Positions 52,861 to 61,962 of a DNA stretch of 64,000 nt are shown here, piece after piece. Within the stretch, counting starts at the first letter, position 1. Each line of letters opens with the position of its first letter. A model generated the notes under the pieces. That model had not been told where the DNA came from. It saw only the letters and a list, made by a program, of their open reading frames with translations, and did not search any database. The translations under genes and the position numbers were made by a program. The DNA comes from an uncultured Clostridia bacterium (GTDB lineage: Bacteria > Bacillota > Clostridia > Lachnospirales > Lachnospiraceae): the NCBI GenBank assembly GCA_946403295.1, contig CAMIZL010000002.1:80091-144090 (forward strand). The letters run 5' to 3'.

Positions 52861-55314
52861 TTAATTATTTTCTGCCTGCTCACACGCGTATCTTACGGTA
52901 GCCATCGCATCCTTTGCGTAATGATCGGCACCGATCTTATCCGCATATTCCTGAGTCAGAACGGCTCCGCCAACCACGATCTTTACTCCGGGGGCTTCCT
53001 TTCTGAGCATCTTTATCGTATCTTCCATCGCGGGAACCGTGGTGGTCATGAGGGCCGAAAGACCGACAAGCCCGGCGCCGGTGCGTTTAACAGCCTCAAC
53101 CACGGTTTCGGGCGGAACGTCACGTCCGAGGTCCTCGACATCGAAACCGTAATTTTCGAGCAGGAGCTTCACGATGTTCTTGCCGATATCATGGATATCA
53201 CCCTTGACGGTTGCGATCACGAACTTCCCTCTGCTCACACTCTCGCCGGGACGATTGTTCATAACGATCTTTATCTGTTCAAATGCATATTGCGACGCCT
53301 CGGCACTCATAAGCAGCTGCGGAAGGAACATCGTCTTCTTTTCAAATCCCTCGCCGACCTTATCGAGTGCGGGAATAACTTCCGTCGATACTATCTCAAG
53401 AGGATCCGCACCGCCTTCAAGCATCTCTTTTGTGATCGCAGCGGCTTTTTCCTTGAGTCCTTTTATGATGGCATGCTTCAGGGGTGAAGTCTCTCCGTCC
53501 TTTGAAGCGGGGGTGCCGCTACCGGCCGGAACCCTGTCGCCCGCTGCCGCGCCTGCCGCAGGTGCCGGAACAGACGGAACGAAATTGGTCGCAAATTCAA
53601 TATAATCTCCGCAATTGTCATCAAGCGCATGAAGTGCCCTGAACGAGTAATAAGTCTTCATCATATCGTCCGCGAAAGGATTCATGATCGCGGCCGAAAG
53701 CCCGTCCTCAAGGGCGATCGCAAAGAACGTCGAAGTGATCGTCTCGCGAAGGGGAAGTCCGAACGAAATATTTGAAACTCCGAGAGATGTATGACATCCC
53801 AGCTCGTGCTTAATGGTACCGAGCGATCCGAGAGTGGCGAGTGCCGCCGTCGTATCGGCGCTTATAGCCATGGCAAGCGTGTCAAAGATAAGATCCTTCT
53901 TTTTGACCCCATACTTTTCGGCCGTCTTTATGATCTTTTCCGCGATCTTTACACGTTCCGAAGCCGTTTCCGGGATTCCGCCCTCATCAAGTGTGAGGGC
54001 AACACAAAGTCCGCCGTATTTCGCAACAAGCGGGAATACGGCTTCCATCACTTCTTCTTTTCCGTTTACCGAATTGATCATGGCCTTTCCGTTATAATGA
54101 CGGAGCGCGCGTTCCATCGCGATCGTATCGGTCGTATCGATCTGAAGCGGAAGGTTTATGATCGCCTGAAGCTCTTTTGTGACGGTGTCCAACAGCTTGG
54201 GCTCATCGATCTCGGGGAGCCCGACATTGACATCAAGTACATGAACCCCGCGTTCCTGCTGACGCAGACCCTCTCCGAGTATATAGTCGATATCGTTGTT
54301 TCTGAGCGCTTCCTTGAACTTCTTTTTACCGGTGGGATTGATCCTTTCGCCGATAAGGATCGGGGATTTATCAAAGATCACAGCATGAGTATAGGAGCTG
54401 ATCATTGTAATATTCTTGTCATCGGTTGCATGAGGATTCGGGACCCCTCTTCCGGACTTTTCAACAGTCGCGGCAATATAATCGGGTGTCGTACCACAGC
54501 ATCCGCCCGCGACACGCACACCTTTTTCTATGAAGCTTTTCATGACATCCGAAAACTCTTCGGGATAAACGTCAAACACCGTCTTTCCGTTTTCAACACG
54601 CGGAAGTCCGGCATTCGGTTGAACGATTATGGGCACCGACGAATATTTCAGGTATTCATCCACCACTCCCTCAAGCTGTTTGGGTCCGAGCGAGCAATTG
54701 ACTCCGATAACATCTGCGCCAAGGCCTTCAAGCATGGCAACCATTGCGGAAGGTGACGCTCCCGTCATGAGCTTGCCGTCTTCGCCATATGCGTTCGACA
54801 CAAAAACAGGAAGATCGCATACTTCCTTGCAGGCGAGAAGAGCAGCCTTTGTGTCATAGCTGTCGTTCATTGTTTCTATTATAACGAGGTCGGCGCCCGC
54901 TTCGGCACCGATCCTGATCGTTTTCGCATAAACATCGACCGCTTCATCAAAATCGAGGTCGCCGTACGGCTTTAGAAGCCTTCCGATCGATCCGACATCA
55001 AGAGCCGCGAACATGGGGCGGTCCTTGTCCTTCGTGAGGGTCATGGCCTTTTTTACGAGGCTGATACCTTCGGTGATATAGCACTTTAATTCCTCGTCGG
55101 AATACTTGAAAGAATTGGCTCCGAACGTATTCGCACTTCCGACATCTGCGCCGGCATCAAAATAGAGCCGATGGATATCCGTTATCTCGTCGGGGTGATC
55201 CTTGTTCCATCTCTCGGGCAGTTCGCCGGGCTGCAATCCCCTTGCCTGAAGCATAGTGCCCATTCCTCCGTCGAAATAGACGGTGTGCTCTTTCATGTAT
55301 TCCCTTATGTCCAT
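52861..55314 (-). CDS. metH: Cobalamin-dependent methionine synthase, short form
   Basis: An 817-residue enzyme. Homocysteine-binding domain 1-295 with zinc ligands in GVNCSLGP and VAGGCCGTTPDY; pterin (methyl-tetrahydrofolate) domain about 310-575 (LIGERINPTGKKKFKEAL, LDVNVGLPEIDE); a Pro/Ala/Gly linker; cobalamin cap and binding domain about 605-817 with GDIHDIGKNIV, the DxHxxG motif whose histidine binds cobalt. The C-terminal reactivation domain of E. coli MetH (about 330 residues) is missing, as in many anaerobes, so another protein must reduce inactive cobalamin. It follows metF after 35 bases; the two act in sequence to make methionine. Confidence 0.94.
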   Translation of the reverse strand: MDIREYMKEHTVYFDGGMGTMLQARGLQPGELPERWNKDHPDEITDIHRLYFDAGADVGSANTFGANSFKYSDEELKCYITEGISLVKKAMTLTKDKDRPMFAALDVGSIGRLLKPYGDLDFDEAVDVYAKTIRIGAEAGADLVIIETMNDSYDTKAALLACKEVCDLPVFVSNAYGEDGKLMTGASPSAMVAMLEGLGADVIGVNCSLGPKQLEGVVDEYLKYSSVPIIVQPNAGLPRVENGKTVFDVYPEEFSDVMKSFIEKGVRVAGGCCGTTPDYIAATVEKSGRGVPNPHATDDKNITMISSYTHAVIFDKSPILIGERINPTGKKKFKEALRNNDIDYILGEGLRQQERGVHVLDVNVGLPEIDEPKLLDTVTKELQAIINLPLQIDTTDTIAMERALRHYNGKAMINSVNGKEEVMEAVFPLVAKYGGLCVALTLDEGGIPETASERVKIAEKIIKTAEKYGVKKKDLIFDTLAMAISADTTAALATLGSLGTIKHELGCHTSLGVSNISFGLPLRETITSTFFAIALEDGLSAAIMNPFADDMMKTYYSFRALHALDDNCGDYIEFATNFVPSVPAPAAGAAAGDRVPAGSGTPASKDGETSPLKHAIIKGLKEKAAAITKEMLEGGADPLEIVSTEVIPALDKVGEGFEKKTMFLPQLLMSAEASQYAFEQIKIVMNNRPGESVSRGKFVIATVKGDIHDIGKNIVKLLLENYGFDVEDLGRDVPPETVVEAVKRTGAGLVGLSALMTTTVPAMEDTIKMLRKEAPGVKIVVGGAVLTQEYADKIGADHYAKDAMATVRYACEQAENN

Positions 55315-55349
55315 TTATCAAACCTCTTTGCTTGTATAACACCTATGTA

Positions 55350-56240
55350 TCAATTTTGGAAATTCTTTCCCAGAACACCCTCAAGGCTTCTCATGATGCC
55401 TTCGGCAACTTCGGGCTTGTTCATCGAATAAACGTGAACGTTCGCGATGCCGTTTGCGTACAGGTCAATGATCTGGTCGGTGGCATAAATGATACCCGCA
55501 TTCGTCATGGCTCGCGGATCGGAACCGAACCTGTCGACGAGCATCTTAAAGCGCTGCGGCATAAACGAACCGGACAGCTTCACGGCACGGTCGACCTGAT
55601 TTGCACGTGTTATCGGCATGATTCCGGGAAGAACGGGAACCGTGATACCGGCCTCTCTTATCTTATACATAAAGCTCAAAAAGAGCGAATTGTCGAATAT
55701 CATCTGAGTCGTGAGAAAATCGACGCCCGCATCAACCTTTTCCCTGAGTCTCTTTATATCCTCTTTTTGCGAAGGGCTTTCGGGATGGACCTCCGGGTAA
55801 CATGCCGCGCCGATGCAGAAATCATAACCCGATTCCTTTATCTCCCTGATAAGCTCGATCGCATATCTGTAATCCCACTTTGAGCGATCGGTGTTTTCGA
55901 GCTCCGGCGTGAGATCTCCCCTGAGAGCCATGATATTCTCGATCCCGGCATCATGAAGCTCTTTGATGCGTTCCTTCACGGTTGCGCGGTCGGACGAAAC
56001 GCAGGTAAGGTGGGCCAGCATCGGAACACTGTATTTGTCGTGAAGATTGCGTGCGATATCAAGCGTATATCTGCTTGTTCCTCCTCCCGCACCGTACGTA
56101 ACGCTCATGAAGGAAGGTGACAGCTTGGCTATCTCCTCGGTGGCTTCCCTAACGGATTCATACGAAGTTTCCTTCTTGGGAGGAAACACCTCATAAGAAA
56201 GAGTATGCTCACCCTTTTTCAATATGTCGATGATCTTCAT
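55350..56240 (-). CDS. metF: Methylenetetrahydrofolate reductase
   Basis: A 296-residue TIM-barrel flavoenzyme that makes 5-methyltetrahydrofolate for MetH. Family segments: LSYEVFPPKKETSYES, FMSVTYGAGGGTS, MLAHLTCVSSDRATVKERI, NIMALRGDLTPE, IGAACYPEVHPES and FLTTQMIFDNSLF with LPGIMPITRANQ. Length typical. It overlaps murF by 4 bases and precedes metH, so methionine synthesis genes are attached to a cell-wall operon (ddl-murF-metF-metH), an uncommon combination that may reflect only read-through. Confidence 0.95.
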   Translation of the reverse strand: MKIIDILKKGEHTLSYEVFPPKKETSYESVREATEEIAKLSPSFMSVTYGAGGGTSRYTLDIARNLHDKYSVPMLAHLTCVSSDRATVKERIKELHDAGIENIMALRGDLTPELENTDRSKWDYRYAIELIREIKESGYDFCIGAACYPEVHPESPSQKEDIKRLREKVDAGVDFLTTQMIFDNSLFLSFMYKIREAGITVPVLPGIMPITRANQVDRAVKLSGSFMPQRFKMLVDRFGSDPRAMTNAGIIYATDQIIDLYANGIANVHVYSMNKPEVAEGIMRSLEGVLGKNFQN

Positions 56241-57721
56241 AATTTGATCCTTCCTTCTTTTACAGCGCTCAATATCTTTTCAAAATGCATGCCGTGCGAT
56301 GCCTTTACGAGCACGGTGTCTCCCTTCTTTAGCGGAAGCTCACCTGCCCCCACCAGTTCATCGGTACCTTCAAACCACAGCGATTTGCGTTCCCCGTTTT
56401 TTAAGGGATCTCGCCGATTCTCCTTTTCACCGGAACCATCCGAATCATCGCATATCGTTTTTTCAAACGCCCGTGCCGTATTCTCCGAAAGCTTTCCGGC
56501 GCAGATCAACAGATCTGTTCCTTTCTTTGCCGCATATTCCCCGATCTCGGCGTGAAGCTTGCATTCATCGCTTCCGAGTTCGAGCATGTCACCGAGTATC
56601 GCAACTTTTCTGCCCGGTGCTCCCGAAAGGATGTCGATCGCCGCCTTCACGGAGAGCGGGCTTGCGTTATATGCGTCGTTTATAAAATCTATCCCGTCTA
56701 TCGTTTCCCTGACCGAACGTCCCGTATTTGAAGGATTCACGGTTCCGAGCCCCTTTGCCGCATCCTCGCTTCCGACGCCGAGCAGTCTTGCAACCAACGC
56801 CGCTCCGAGGGCATTTCCGATCATATGGGCGCCGGGCAGACAAAGCCTCACCTCAAAGCGTTCTTCTTCCTCTCCGTTATCATATACTGCATCGAACCTC
56901 GAGCCCTCGGTCCCTATGTTTTCAATGTTTTCGGCTCTCATACACGAATTTGAACCATAAAAATACAGATTCGCTCCGCGTACGTCACTGATCGTGCGAA
57001 GCATCCTGTCATCGCCGTTGAGCACGATCATGCCGTTTTCTCTTAAGTACCCGAAAATTTCCGTTTTTGCACGCAACACACCCCAGAGGTCACCGAGTGC
57101 CTCGAGATGACAGGGTGCTATGTTTGTAAAGAGAACAACATCGGGGCGCACCATCGCTCCGAGCCTGCTCATCTCACCGAAATCACTGATGCCCATTTCG
57201 ACAACGGCCACCTCGTGACAATCCCTGATGCGCAGTAAGGTGATCGGAACACCTATCTCGTTATTAAGATTTCCCTGAGTCGCAAGAACGTTATACTTTG
57301 ACGAAAGCGCCGCCGCAGTCAGTTCCTTGGTGCTTGTTTTTCCGACACTTCCGACGATCCCGACGATCTTAACATCTCTCATCTTCTCCCTGTAAAAAGC
57401 CGCAACCTTTTTAAGGGCCTTCAGACTGTCTTCCACCACAAGCCAGATACCGTCCGCCGCGCCGGTCTCGGGCGTTCTCTCCGTAATGGCTGCAAGCGCA
57501 CCTTTTTCGAAACAACTTCCGATAAAATCCGCTCCGTCAACTCTCTCCCCTTTTGTTGCAACAAAGACACAATCTTTCTCACAAAGACGGGAATCAATGA
57601 CAACAGCCGAAGCCTCACGTTCGGGAAGGACCCCGGGGCCTTCTTTGGGGATTCCTCCCTCAACCGCGTATATCTTTGCATCTACCGCTTTTGCAATATT
57701 CCCAACCGTTAAACCACGCAT
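56237..57721 (-). CDS. murF: UDP-MurNAc-tripeptide--D-alanyl-D-alanine ligase
   Basis: A 494-residue Mur ligase that adds D-Ala-D-Ala to the peptidoglycan precursor. N-terminal domain MRGLTVGNIAKAVDAKIYAVEGG; ATP-binding GIVGSVGKTSTKELTAAAL; NLNNEIGVPITLL; the conserved EMGISDFGEMSRL and NDAYNASPLSVKAAID; C-terminal domain with LGDMLELGSDECKLHAEIGEYA. ATG 57721 has GAGGAAACAA before it and begins the conserved start; an ATG 11 codons earlier would overlap the ddl stop region. It stands 33 bases after ddl, which makes its substrate. An acidic insert (DDSDGSGEKENRRD) lies near the end. Confidence 0.95.
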   Translation of the reverse strand: MRGLTVGNIAKAVDAKIYAVEGGIPKEGPGVLPEREASAVVIDSRLCEKDCVFVATKGERVDGADFIGSCFEKGALAAITERTPETGAADGIWLVVEDSLKALKKVAAFYREKMRDVKIVGIVGSVGKTSTKELTAAALSSKYNVLATQGNLNNEIGVPITLLRIRDCHEVAVVEMGISDFGEMSRLGAMVRPDVVLFTNIAPCHLEALGDLWGVLRAKTEIFGYLRENGMIVLNGDDRMLRTISDVRGANLYFYGSNSCMRAENIENIGTEGSRFDAVYDNGEEEERFEVRLCLPGAHMIGNALGAALVARLLGVGSEDAAKGLGTVNPSNTGRSVRETIDGIDFINDAYNASPLSVKAAIDILSGAPGRKVAILGDMLELGSDECKLHAEIGEYAAKKGTDLLICAGKLSENTARAFEKTICDDSDGSGEKENRRDPLKNGERKSLWFEGTDELVGAGELPLKKGDTVLVKASHGMHFEKILSAVKEGRIKL

Positions 57722-57754
57722 TTGTTTCCTCTTTAAGCACTTAACCGAAATCAA

Positions 57755-58777
57755 TCACTCATACTTCTTAAGTGAAACCTCTATTATCTTCTCGCAGAAA
57801 TCCGCGAACGAAAGACCTGTTACCGCTGCCTCCTGGGGCATAAGACTCATGGGAGTCATTCCGGGAAGTGTGTTTGCCTCAAGACAGTAGACATTAAGAT
57901 CCTTGTCGAGCATGAAATCCATGCGCGCATATGCGGTAATACCGAGTACCTCAACAACCTTTTCCGCATATCTCTGAATCTTATTTGTAACCTCTTCGGG
58001 GAGCTGTGCGGGACATGTTTCGATCGTCGAGCCCTCCTGATATTTATTTTTATAGTCATAGAAGCCAACCTTGGGAGCAAGCTCAATAACGGGAAGTGCC
58101 TTCGAATCGATCACGCCGTCGGAAACCTCACGACCCACGATCGCCTGCTCAACAAGGATATTTCCCTCATATGTGAATGCTTCTTCAAGTGCCTTTCTGT
58201 ATCCGGCCTCATCGTCAACCCTGTATACTCCGACCGACGAACCGCCGCTGCAGATCTTTACGAAAGCAGGGAATTCGGGAACATAATCCGTATTCTTATC
58301 TTCAATGAATTTATAAGAAGGAGTGGGTATTCCGTTCTTTTCAAAAAGAAGCTTTGTAACATACTTATTCATTGCGAGAGCACTGCTTAAATATCCGGTT
58401 CCCGTGTACTTGATCCCGAACATGTCGAGCGTAGCCTGAATCTTACCGTTCTCACCGCTGTCTCCGTGAAGAGCCATAAACACGATATCCGCCATTCCGC
58501 AAAGTTCAAGCACGTGGGGTCCGAAGAAAGTCTTCCCTCCGTCCTCTCTCATCGCTTTTACCGCCTCAAGATCGGGCGCTTTGTCCGAAATATTGAAACC
58601 TTCGGGCTCGGTATCGGCTGAAAACGCTGTTGCAACATCACCTTTATATCCAAGGAACACGTCGAGCAACAGCACTTCATGTCCTTTACTCTTTAACGCG
58701 TCATATACTTTCTTTCCCGAAACAAGGGACACATCTCTTTCTGTACTGAGTCCGCCTGCCAAAACAACTATTCTCAT
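57755..58777 (-). CDS. ddl: D-alanine--D-alanine ligase
   Basis: A 340-residue ATP-grasp ligase that joins two D-alanines. Visible: N-terminal VVLAGGLSTERDVSLVSG, FMALHGDSGENGKIQATLD, KNGIPTPSYKFI, ATP-grasp strands (FVKICSGGSSVGVYRV, ILVEQAIVGREV), YARMDFMLDKDLNVYCLEANTLPGMTPMSLMPQEA with metal-binding Glu and Asn. The first alanine-site serine loop GGSSVGV is intact. CAGGAG precedes the ATG. It starts the ddl-murF-metF-metH run. Confidence 0.95.
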   Translation of the reverse strand: MRIVVLAGGLSTERDVSLVSGKKVYDALKSKGHEVLLLDVFLGYKGDVATAFSADTEPEGFNISDKAPDLEAVKAMREDGGKTFFGPHVLELCGMADIVFMALHGDSGENGKIQATLDMFGIKYTGTGYLSSALAMNKYVTKLLFEKNGIPTPSYKFIEDKNTDYVPEFPAFVKICSGGSSVGVYRVDDEAGYRKALEEAFTYEGNILVEQAIVGREVSDGVIDSKALPVIELAPKVGFYDYKNKYQEGSTIETCPAQLPEEVTNKIQRYAEKVVEVLGITAYARMDFMLDKDLNVYCLEANTLPGMTPMSLMPQEAAVTGLSFADFCEKIIEVSLKKYE

Positions 58778-58871
58778 GATCTTTTTCTCCTGGTTCTTAC
58801 TTCTTTTCTTCCCCTTGGCACCCCGTGCCTAAAACACACAATTTCCGACGCATAGTATAGCATAATGAATC

Positions 58872-58909
58872 AAAGAAAAAAAGAGGAGCAAACCCGCTCT
58901 TCTTTGTTG
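58872..58909. other. Hairpin in the ddl/nadE divergent region
   Basis: AAAGAGGAGC and GCTCTTCTTT pair around a 6-base loop; poly-T follows on the minus side. In the 291-base divergent gap it could end antisense or short ddl-leader transcripts. The rest of the gap holds the nadE promoter and a TATACT on the minus strand (58859-58854). Confidence 0.4.
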
Positions 58910-58950
58910 TTTCCGAGAGAGTGTTGTCCATGTATCAAAACCGTGCAGAC

Positions 58951-58979
58951 TTGCATATTATTTTCAACTGGATTATACT
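58951..58979 (+). promoter_or_regulatory. Candidate promoter for nadE-pncB-nadM
   Basis: TTGCAT (58951-58956) and TATACT (58974-58979) with a 17-base spacer on the plus strand, 89 bases before the nadE start. Confidence 0.75.
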
Positions 58980-59068
58980 ATGTTAACAATATAATTCTTT
59001 GAGAGGAAAGATCGGATCGTATTCTTTCCTTATGGCTTTCCACGGTGATAAGCAGAAAGAGAAATCTT

Positions 59069-59812
59069 ATGGATAAAATGTCAGACGGAATAATCGAGTG
59101 GATAAAAAACTATTATTCATTCAGTTCGGAAGCAAAGGCGATCATCGGAATCTCCGGAGGTACCGATTCTTCTGTTACCGCAGCGCTTCTTGTAAAGGCA
59201 CTCGGCAAGGACCGTGTTATCGGCGTACTCATGCCTTGCGGCAATCAGCATGATATAGACGTCAGTCACAAGCTTGTCGATCATCTGGGTATCAAATATC
59301 ATGTTATCAATATCGAGAGCGCTATGAAGGCTATCACATCGACTATCGGAGAAAGCCTCTCCACAGACCCTCTTGCTTCGGACGTATACAGAACAAACAC
59401 TCCCGCCCGTCTTCGTATGACAACACTCTACGGCATATGTGCACTCTACGGCGGAAGAGTCGTCAACACATGTAACCTCTCCGAGGACTTCATAGGTTAT
59501 TCGACAAAATTCGGTGACAGCGCCGGTGATTTCTCCGTGCTTTCAGGTTTTACCAAGACCGAAGTGCGAATGATCGGCCGTGAACTCGGACTTCCCGACA
59601 TATTCGTTGATAAGATTCCCGAGGACGGAATGAGCGGTCAAAGTGACGAAGAACGCATGGGATTCACATATGCGGTTCTCGACAGATATATCCGCACCGG
59701 TGAGATCGACGATCCCGCGCTCAAAGAGATCATCGACAGGAAGCATGTCGCCAACCTTCATAAATTGGAACTCATGCCGGCATACGATCCGGGACTTCCC
59801 GTCGTTAAGTAA
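59069..59812 (+). CDS. nadE: NH3-dependent NAD+ synthetase
   Basis: A 247-residue adenylating amidotransferase that turns nicotinate adenine dinucleotide into NAD+ with ammonia. P-loop GISGGTDSSVTAA, then VIGVLMPCGNQHDID, TNTPARLRMTTLY, NTCNLSEDFIGYSTKFGDSAGDFS and a DKIPEDGMSGQSDEERMG segment. No glutaminase domain. I chose ATG 59069; an in-frame GTG at 59045 lacks a ribosome site. First gene of the only plus-strand operon; its products follow the Preiss-Handler route with the two genes downstream. Confidence 0.95.
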   Translation: MDKMSDGIIEWIKNYYSFSSEAKAIIGISGGTDSSVTAALLVKALGKDRVIGVLMPCGNQHDIDVSHKLVDHLGIKYHVINIESAMKAITSTIGESLSTDPLASDVYRTNTPARLRMTTLYGICALYGGRVVNTCNLSEDFIGYSTKFGDSAGDFSVLSGFTKTEVRMIGRELGLPDIFVDKIPEDGMSGQSDEERMGFTYAVLDRYIRTGEIDDPALKEIIDRKHVANLHKLELMPAYDPGLPVVK

Positions 59813-59861
59813 CACGCAGTAGTTGAATATATTCATATACATAAAAAGGAGATATCAATAT

Positions 59862-61070
59862 ATGAGATTTAAACCGATGATCTTCTCGCTTCTGGACACA
59901 GACCTCTATAAATTCAACATGAATCAGGTCATTTTTCATAAGCATACCAACCTTGTCGGCGAATACCATTTTAAGTGCCGCAACCACGGCATCGTGTTCA
60001 CACAGGAGATGCTTGACGAGATAAACGCCCAAATCGACCATCTGTGTTCCCTTCGTCTTACACCCGAAGAACTCGGATATCTGAGAAGCATCCGATTCAT
60101 CAAGGAAGATTACGTTGAATTTCTGCGTCTCTGGCACCCCATAAGGGATTATGTTACCACATCTCTCAGCAAAGACGGTGAGCTTTCGGTCATCGTAAAG
60201 GGTCCCCTGTTTTCGGCAATGCAATTCGAGATCTATCTTCTCGAGATCATTAACGAAACATACTTCCGTATGAAGTATGACTATGACGAACTTCTTGAAG
60301 GCGCAAAAGAAAAGCTTGCATCCAAGATAGAGAGCTTCAGAAACGGCATTTATACTTTTAAATTCGCCGAGTTCGGAGCGCGCAGAAGATTGTCCACCGA
60401 GTTTGAAGAGTATGCCATCCGTGAATTTGCCCAAAAGACCAGAAACATGGTAGGTACTTCAAATGTGTATTTCGCGTGGAAATACAATCTCACTCCCATC
60501 GGAACCTACGCACACGAATATGTTCAGATGTATCAGGGAATCGATTCGATCCCTCTTGCTTATACAAACCACTATGCAATGAAGGACTGGTACGAAGAGT
60601 ATCAGGGCGATAACGGAACAGCCCTTACGGACACCATTACGACAGACCTCTTCCTTAAAGATTTCAATCGAAGCATGGTCAATAACTACAGCGGTGTTCG
60701 CCATGATTCCGGCGATCCCTACGTTTGGGGCGAGAAGCTGATCGCTCATTACAAGAGCTACGGTGTCGATCCCCTGACCAAGACGCTCCTCTTCTCGGAC
60801 AGCCTTGATTTCAATACGGCACAAACGCTTTATGATTATTTTAAAGACAAAGCAAAGGTCGCTTTCGGAATCGGCACGTTTATATCAAACGACACGCCTG
60901 CCGAGCCTCTTAATATCATCATCAAGCTTCAATATGTTAACGGTCGCCCCGTTGCAAAACTGTCCGACAGCGACGGTAAGGTGATGTGTGACGACGAAGT
61001 GTATTTAAAGCACTTAAAGGATTCGGTAGCCTTCAGACTTGCCCGTGAAGCACAGGCGAAAGAACACTGA
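59862..61070 (+). CDS. pncB: Nicotinate phosphoribosyltransferase
   Basis: A 402-residue enzyme that joins nicotinate and PRPP to nicotinate mononucleotide. Family segments: IFSLLDTDLYKFNMNQ, VKGPLFSAMQFEIYLLEIINE, EFGARRRLS, VGTSNVYFAWKYNLTPIGTYAHEYVQ, GVRHDSGDPYVWGEKLI (phosphorylatable-histidine region), LLFSDSLDFNTAQTLYDYF and FGIGTFISNDTPAEPLNIIIKL. ATG 59862 follows AAAGGAGATATCAATAT; an upstream ATG (59823) lies before this ribosome site and is rejected. It is 49 bases after nadE. Confidence 0.95.
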   Translation: MRFKPMIFSLLDTDLYKFNMNQVIFHKHTNLVGEYHFKCRNHGIVFTQEMLDEINAQIDHLCSLRLTPEELGYLRSIRFIKEDYVEFLRLWHPIRDYVTTSLSKDGELSVIVKGPLFSAMQFEIYLLEIINETYFRMKYDYDELLEGAKEKLASKIESFRNGIYTFKFAEFGARRRLSTEFEEYAIREFAQKTRNMVGTSNVYFAWKYNLTPIGTYAHEYVQMYQGIDSIPLAYTNHYAMKDWYEEYQGDNGTALTDTITTDLFLKDFNRSMVNNYSGVRHDSGDPYVWGEKLIAHYKSYGVDPLTKTLLFSDSLDFNTAQTLYDYFKDKAKVAFGIGTFISNDTPAEPLNIIIKLQYVNGRPVAKLSDSDGKVMCDDEVYLKHLKDSVAFRLAREAQAKEH

Positions 61071-61085
61071 TATCAGGTAAACCAT

Positions 61086-61631
61086 ATGTATGACAACGGA
61101 CTCGTCCTCGGTCGTTTTCAGGGACTTCACAAAGGCCATCAGGCCCTTATAGATACCGCTTTGAAGAACTGTCGTAAAGTGCTTGTTTTCATCGGTTCAA
61201 GTAACAGTTCGGGAACTTTTCGCGACCCGTTCACCTACGAATTCCGCGAAAAAATGATCAGGGAGCTCTACGGTGACAGGACCGTCATTGCTCCGCTCCC
61301 CGATATCGGAGTCGGTGATGTCGGTGCCTGGGGCGATTATGTCCTTCAAATGGGCCGAGAAGCTCTCGGAGAAGATATATGCGCTATAGTCTGTGGCAAT
61401 GAAAGAAAATACCATCTCTGGTTTCCAAACAGCCCCGGGCTTTCGCTTATAAAACTCGATCGTGCCGATATTCCCGTGAGCGCCTCAGAACTTCGCTCTT
61501 ATATTGCAAATGACGATTATAAAGCATTTGCCGCGCTCACAGACGAAAGGATCCACAAGTATTACGGGATCATGAGGGATTGCTTGGTGAATGCGAGTGA
61601 GAGCCGGGCGGTCACTGGTGAACACGAGTGA
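61086..61631 (+). CDS. NadM-like nicotinamide/nicotinate mononucleotide adenylyltransferase
   Basis: A 181-residue nucleotidyltransferase. It begins MYDNGLVLGRFQGLHKGHQA, the GRFQxxHxGH ATP-binding motif of NadM-type enzymes, and has VFIGSSNSSGTFRDPFTYEFREKMI, the substrate region GDYVLQM and the second nucleotide motif VSASELRSYI. Set between nicotinate phosphoribosyltransferase and NAD synthetase, it is likely to supply the missing middle step (mononucleotide to dinucleotide). The last 14 codons and the stop run into a repeat array, so the C-terminus appears to be rewritten by it. Weak ribosome site CAGGTAA, 15 bases after pncB. Confidence 0.85.
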   Translation: MYDNGLVLGRFQGLHKGHQALIDTALKNCRKVLVFIGSSNSSGTFRDPFTYEFREKMIRELYGDRTVIAPLPDIGVGDVGAWGDYVLQMGREALGEDICAIVCGNERKYHLWFPNSPGLSLIKLDRADIPVSASELRSYIANDDYKAFAALTDERIHKYYGIMRDCLVNASESRAVTGEHE

Positions 61632-61820
61632 TACAAGCCTGAGAACAGAGGCGATCACTCTACGCTCACGAGTGATACAAGCCTGAGAGCCGGGCGATCC
61701 TTGTGAACACGAGTGATACAAGCCTGAGAGCCGGGCGATCACTCTACAAAAAGTCTGAGAATAGAGACGCTCACTCTACGCTCACGAGTGATACAAGCCC
61801 GAGAACAGAGGCGCTCACTC
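61593..61820. repeat. Tandem repeats related to the tuf 3' end
   Basis: Five imperfect units start with CGAGTGATACAAGCC or a shortened form (about 61593, 61624, 61668, 61709 and 61784), each 40-75 bases long. The 26 bases of the unit at 61784 recur in inverted orientation at the tuf stop codon (61945-61970). This occupies much of the 331-base gap between the two convergent genes. Confidence 0.85.
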
Positions 61821-61850
61821 TACAAATGATTTGCCTGCAAATCATTTGTA
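61821..61850. other. Perfect 12-bp hairpin after the repeat array
   Basis: TACAAATGATTT and its complement enclose a 6-base loop. It may terminate the nad operon together with the longer hairpin that follows; no U-tract is seen. Confidence 0.5.
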
Positions 61851-61875
61851 ATCGTGGGCGCCCTCAAATAGAGGC

Positions 61876-61943
61876 CAGAATAAAACAATAATAAAACCGC
61901 CTGGCAAGCAAGCTTGCCGGCGGCTTATTATTGTTTTATTCTG
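61876..61943. terminator. Bidirectional terminator between nadM-like and tuf
   Basis: A near-perfect inverted repeat of about 33 bases per arm: AT-rich outer part CAGAATAAAACAATAATAA and a GC-rich core with GCCGCCGGCAAGC. Read from either side it gives a GC stem followed by TTATTATTGTTTTATT, so it can stop both convergent transcripts. Confidence 0.85.
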
Positions 61944-61962
61944 CTCTGTTCTCGGGCTTGTA

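Noticed and set aside
55315..55349. SAM or cobalamin riboswitch before metH
   Set aside because: The gap is only 35 bases, too short for either; metF and murF are also closely spaced.
61593..61820. CRISPR array
   Set aside because: Units vary in length, spacers are not unique, no cas genes, and the unit matches the tuf 3' end.
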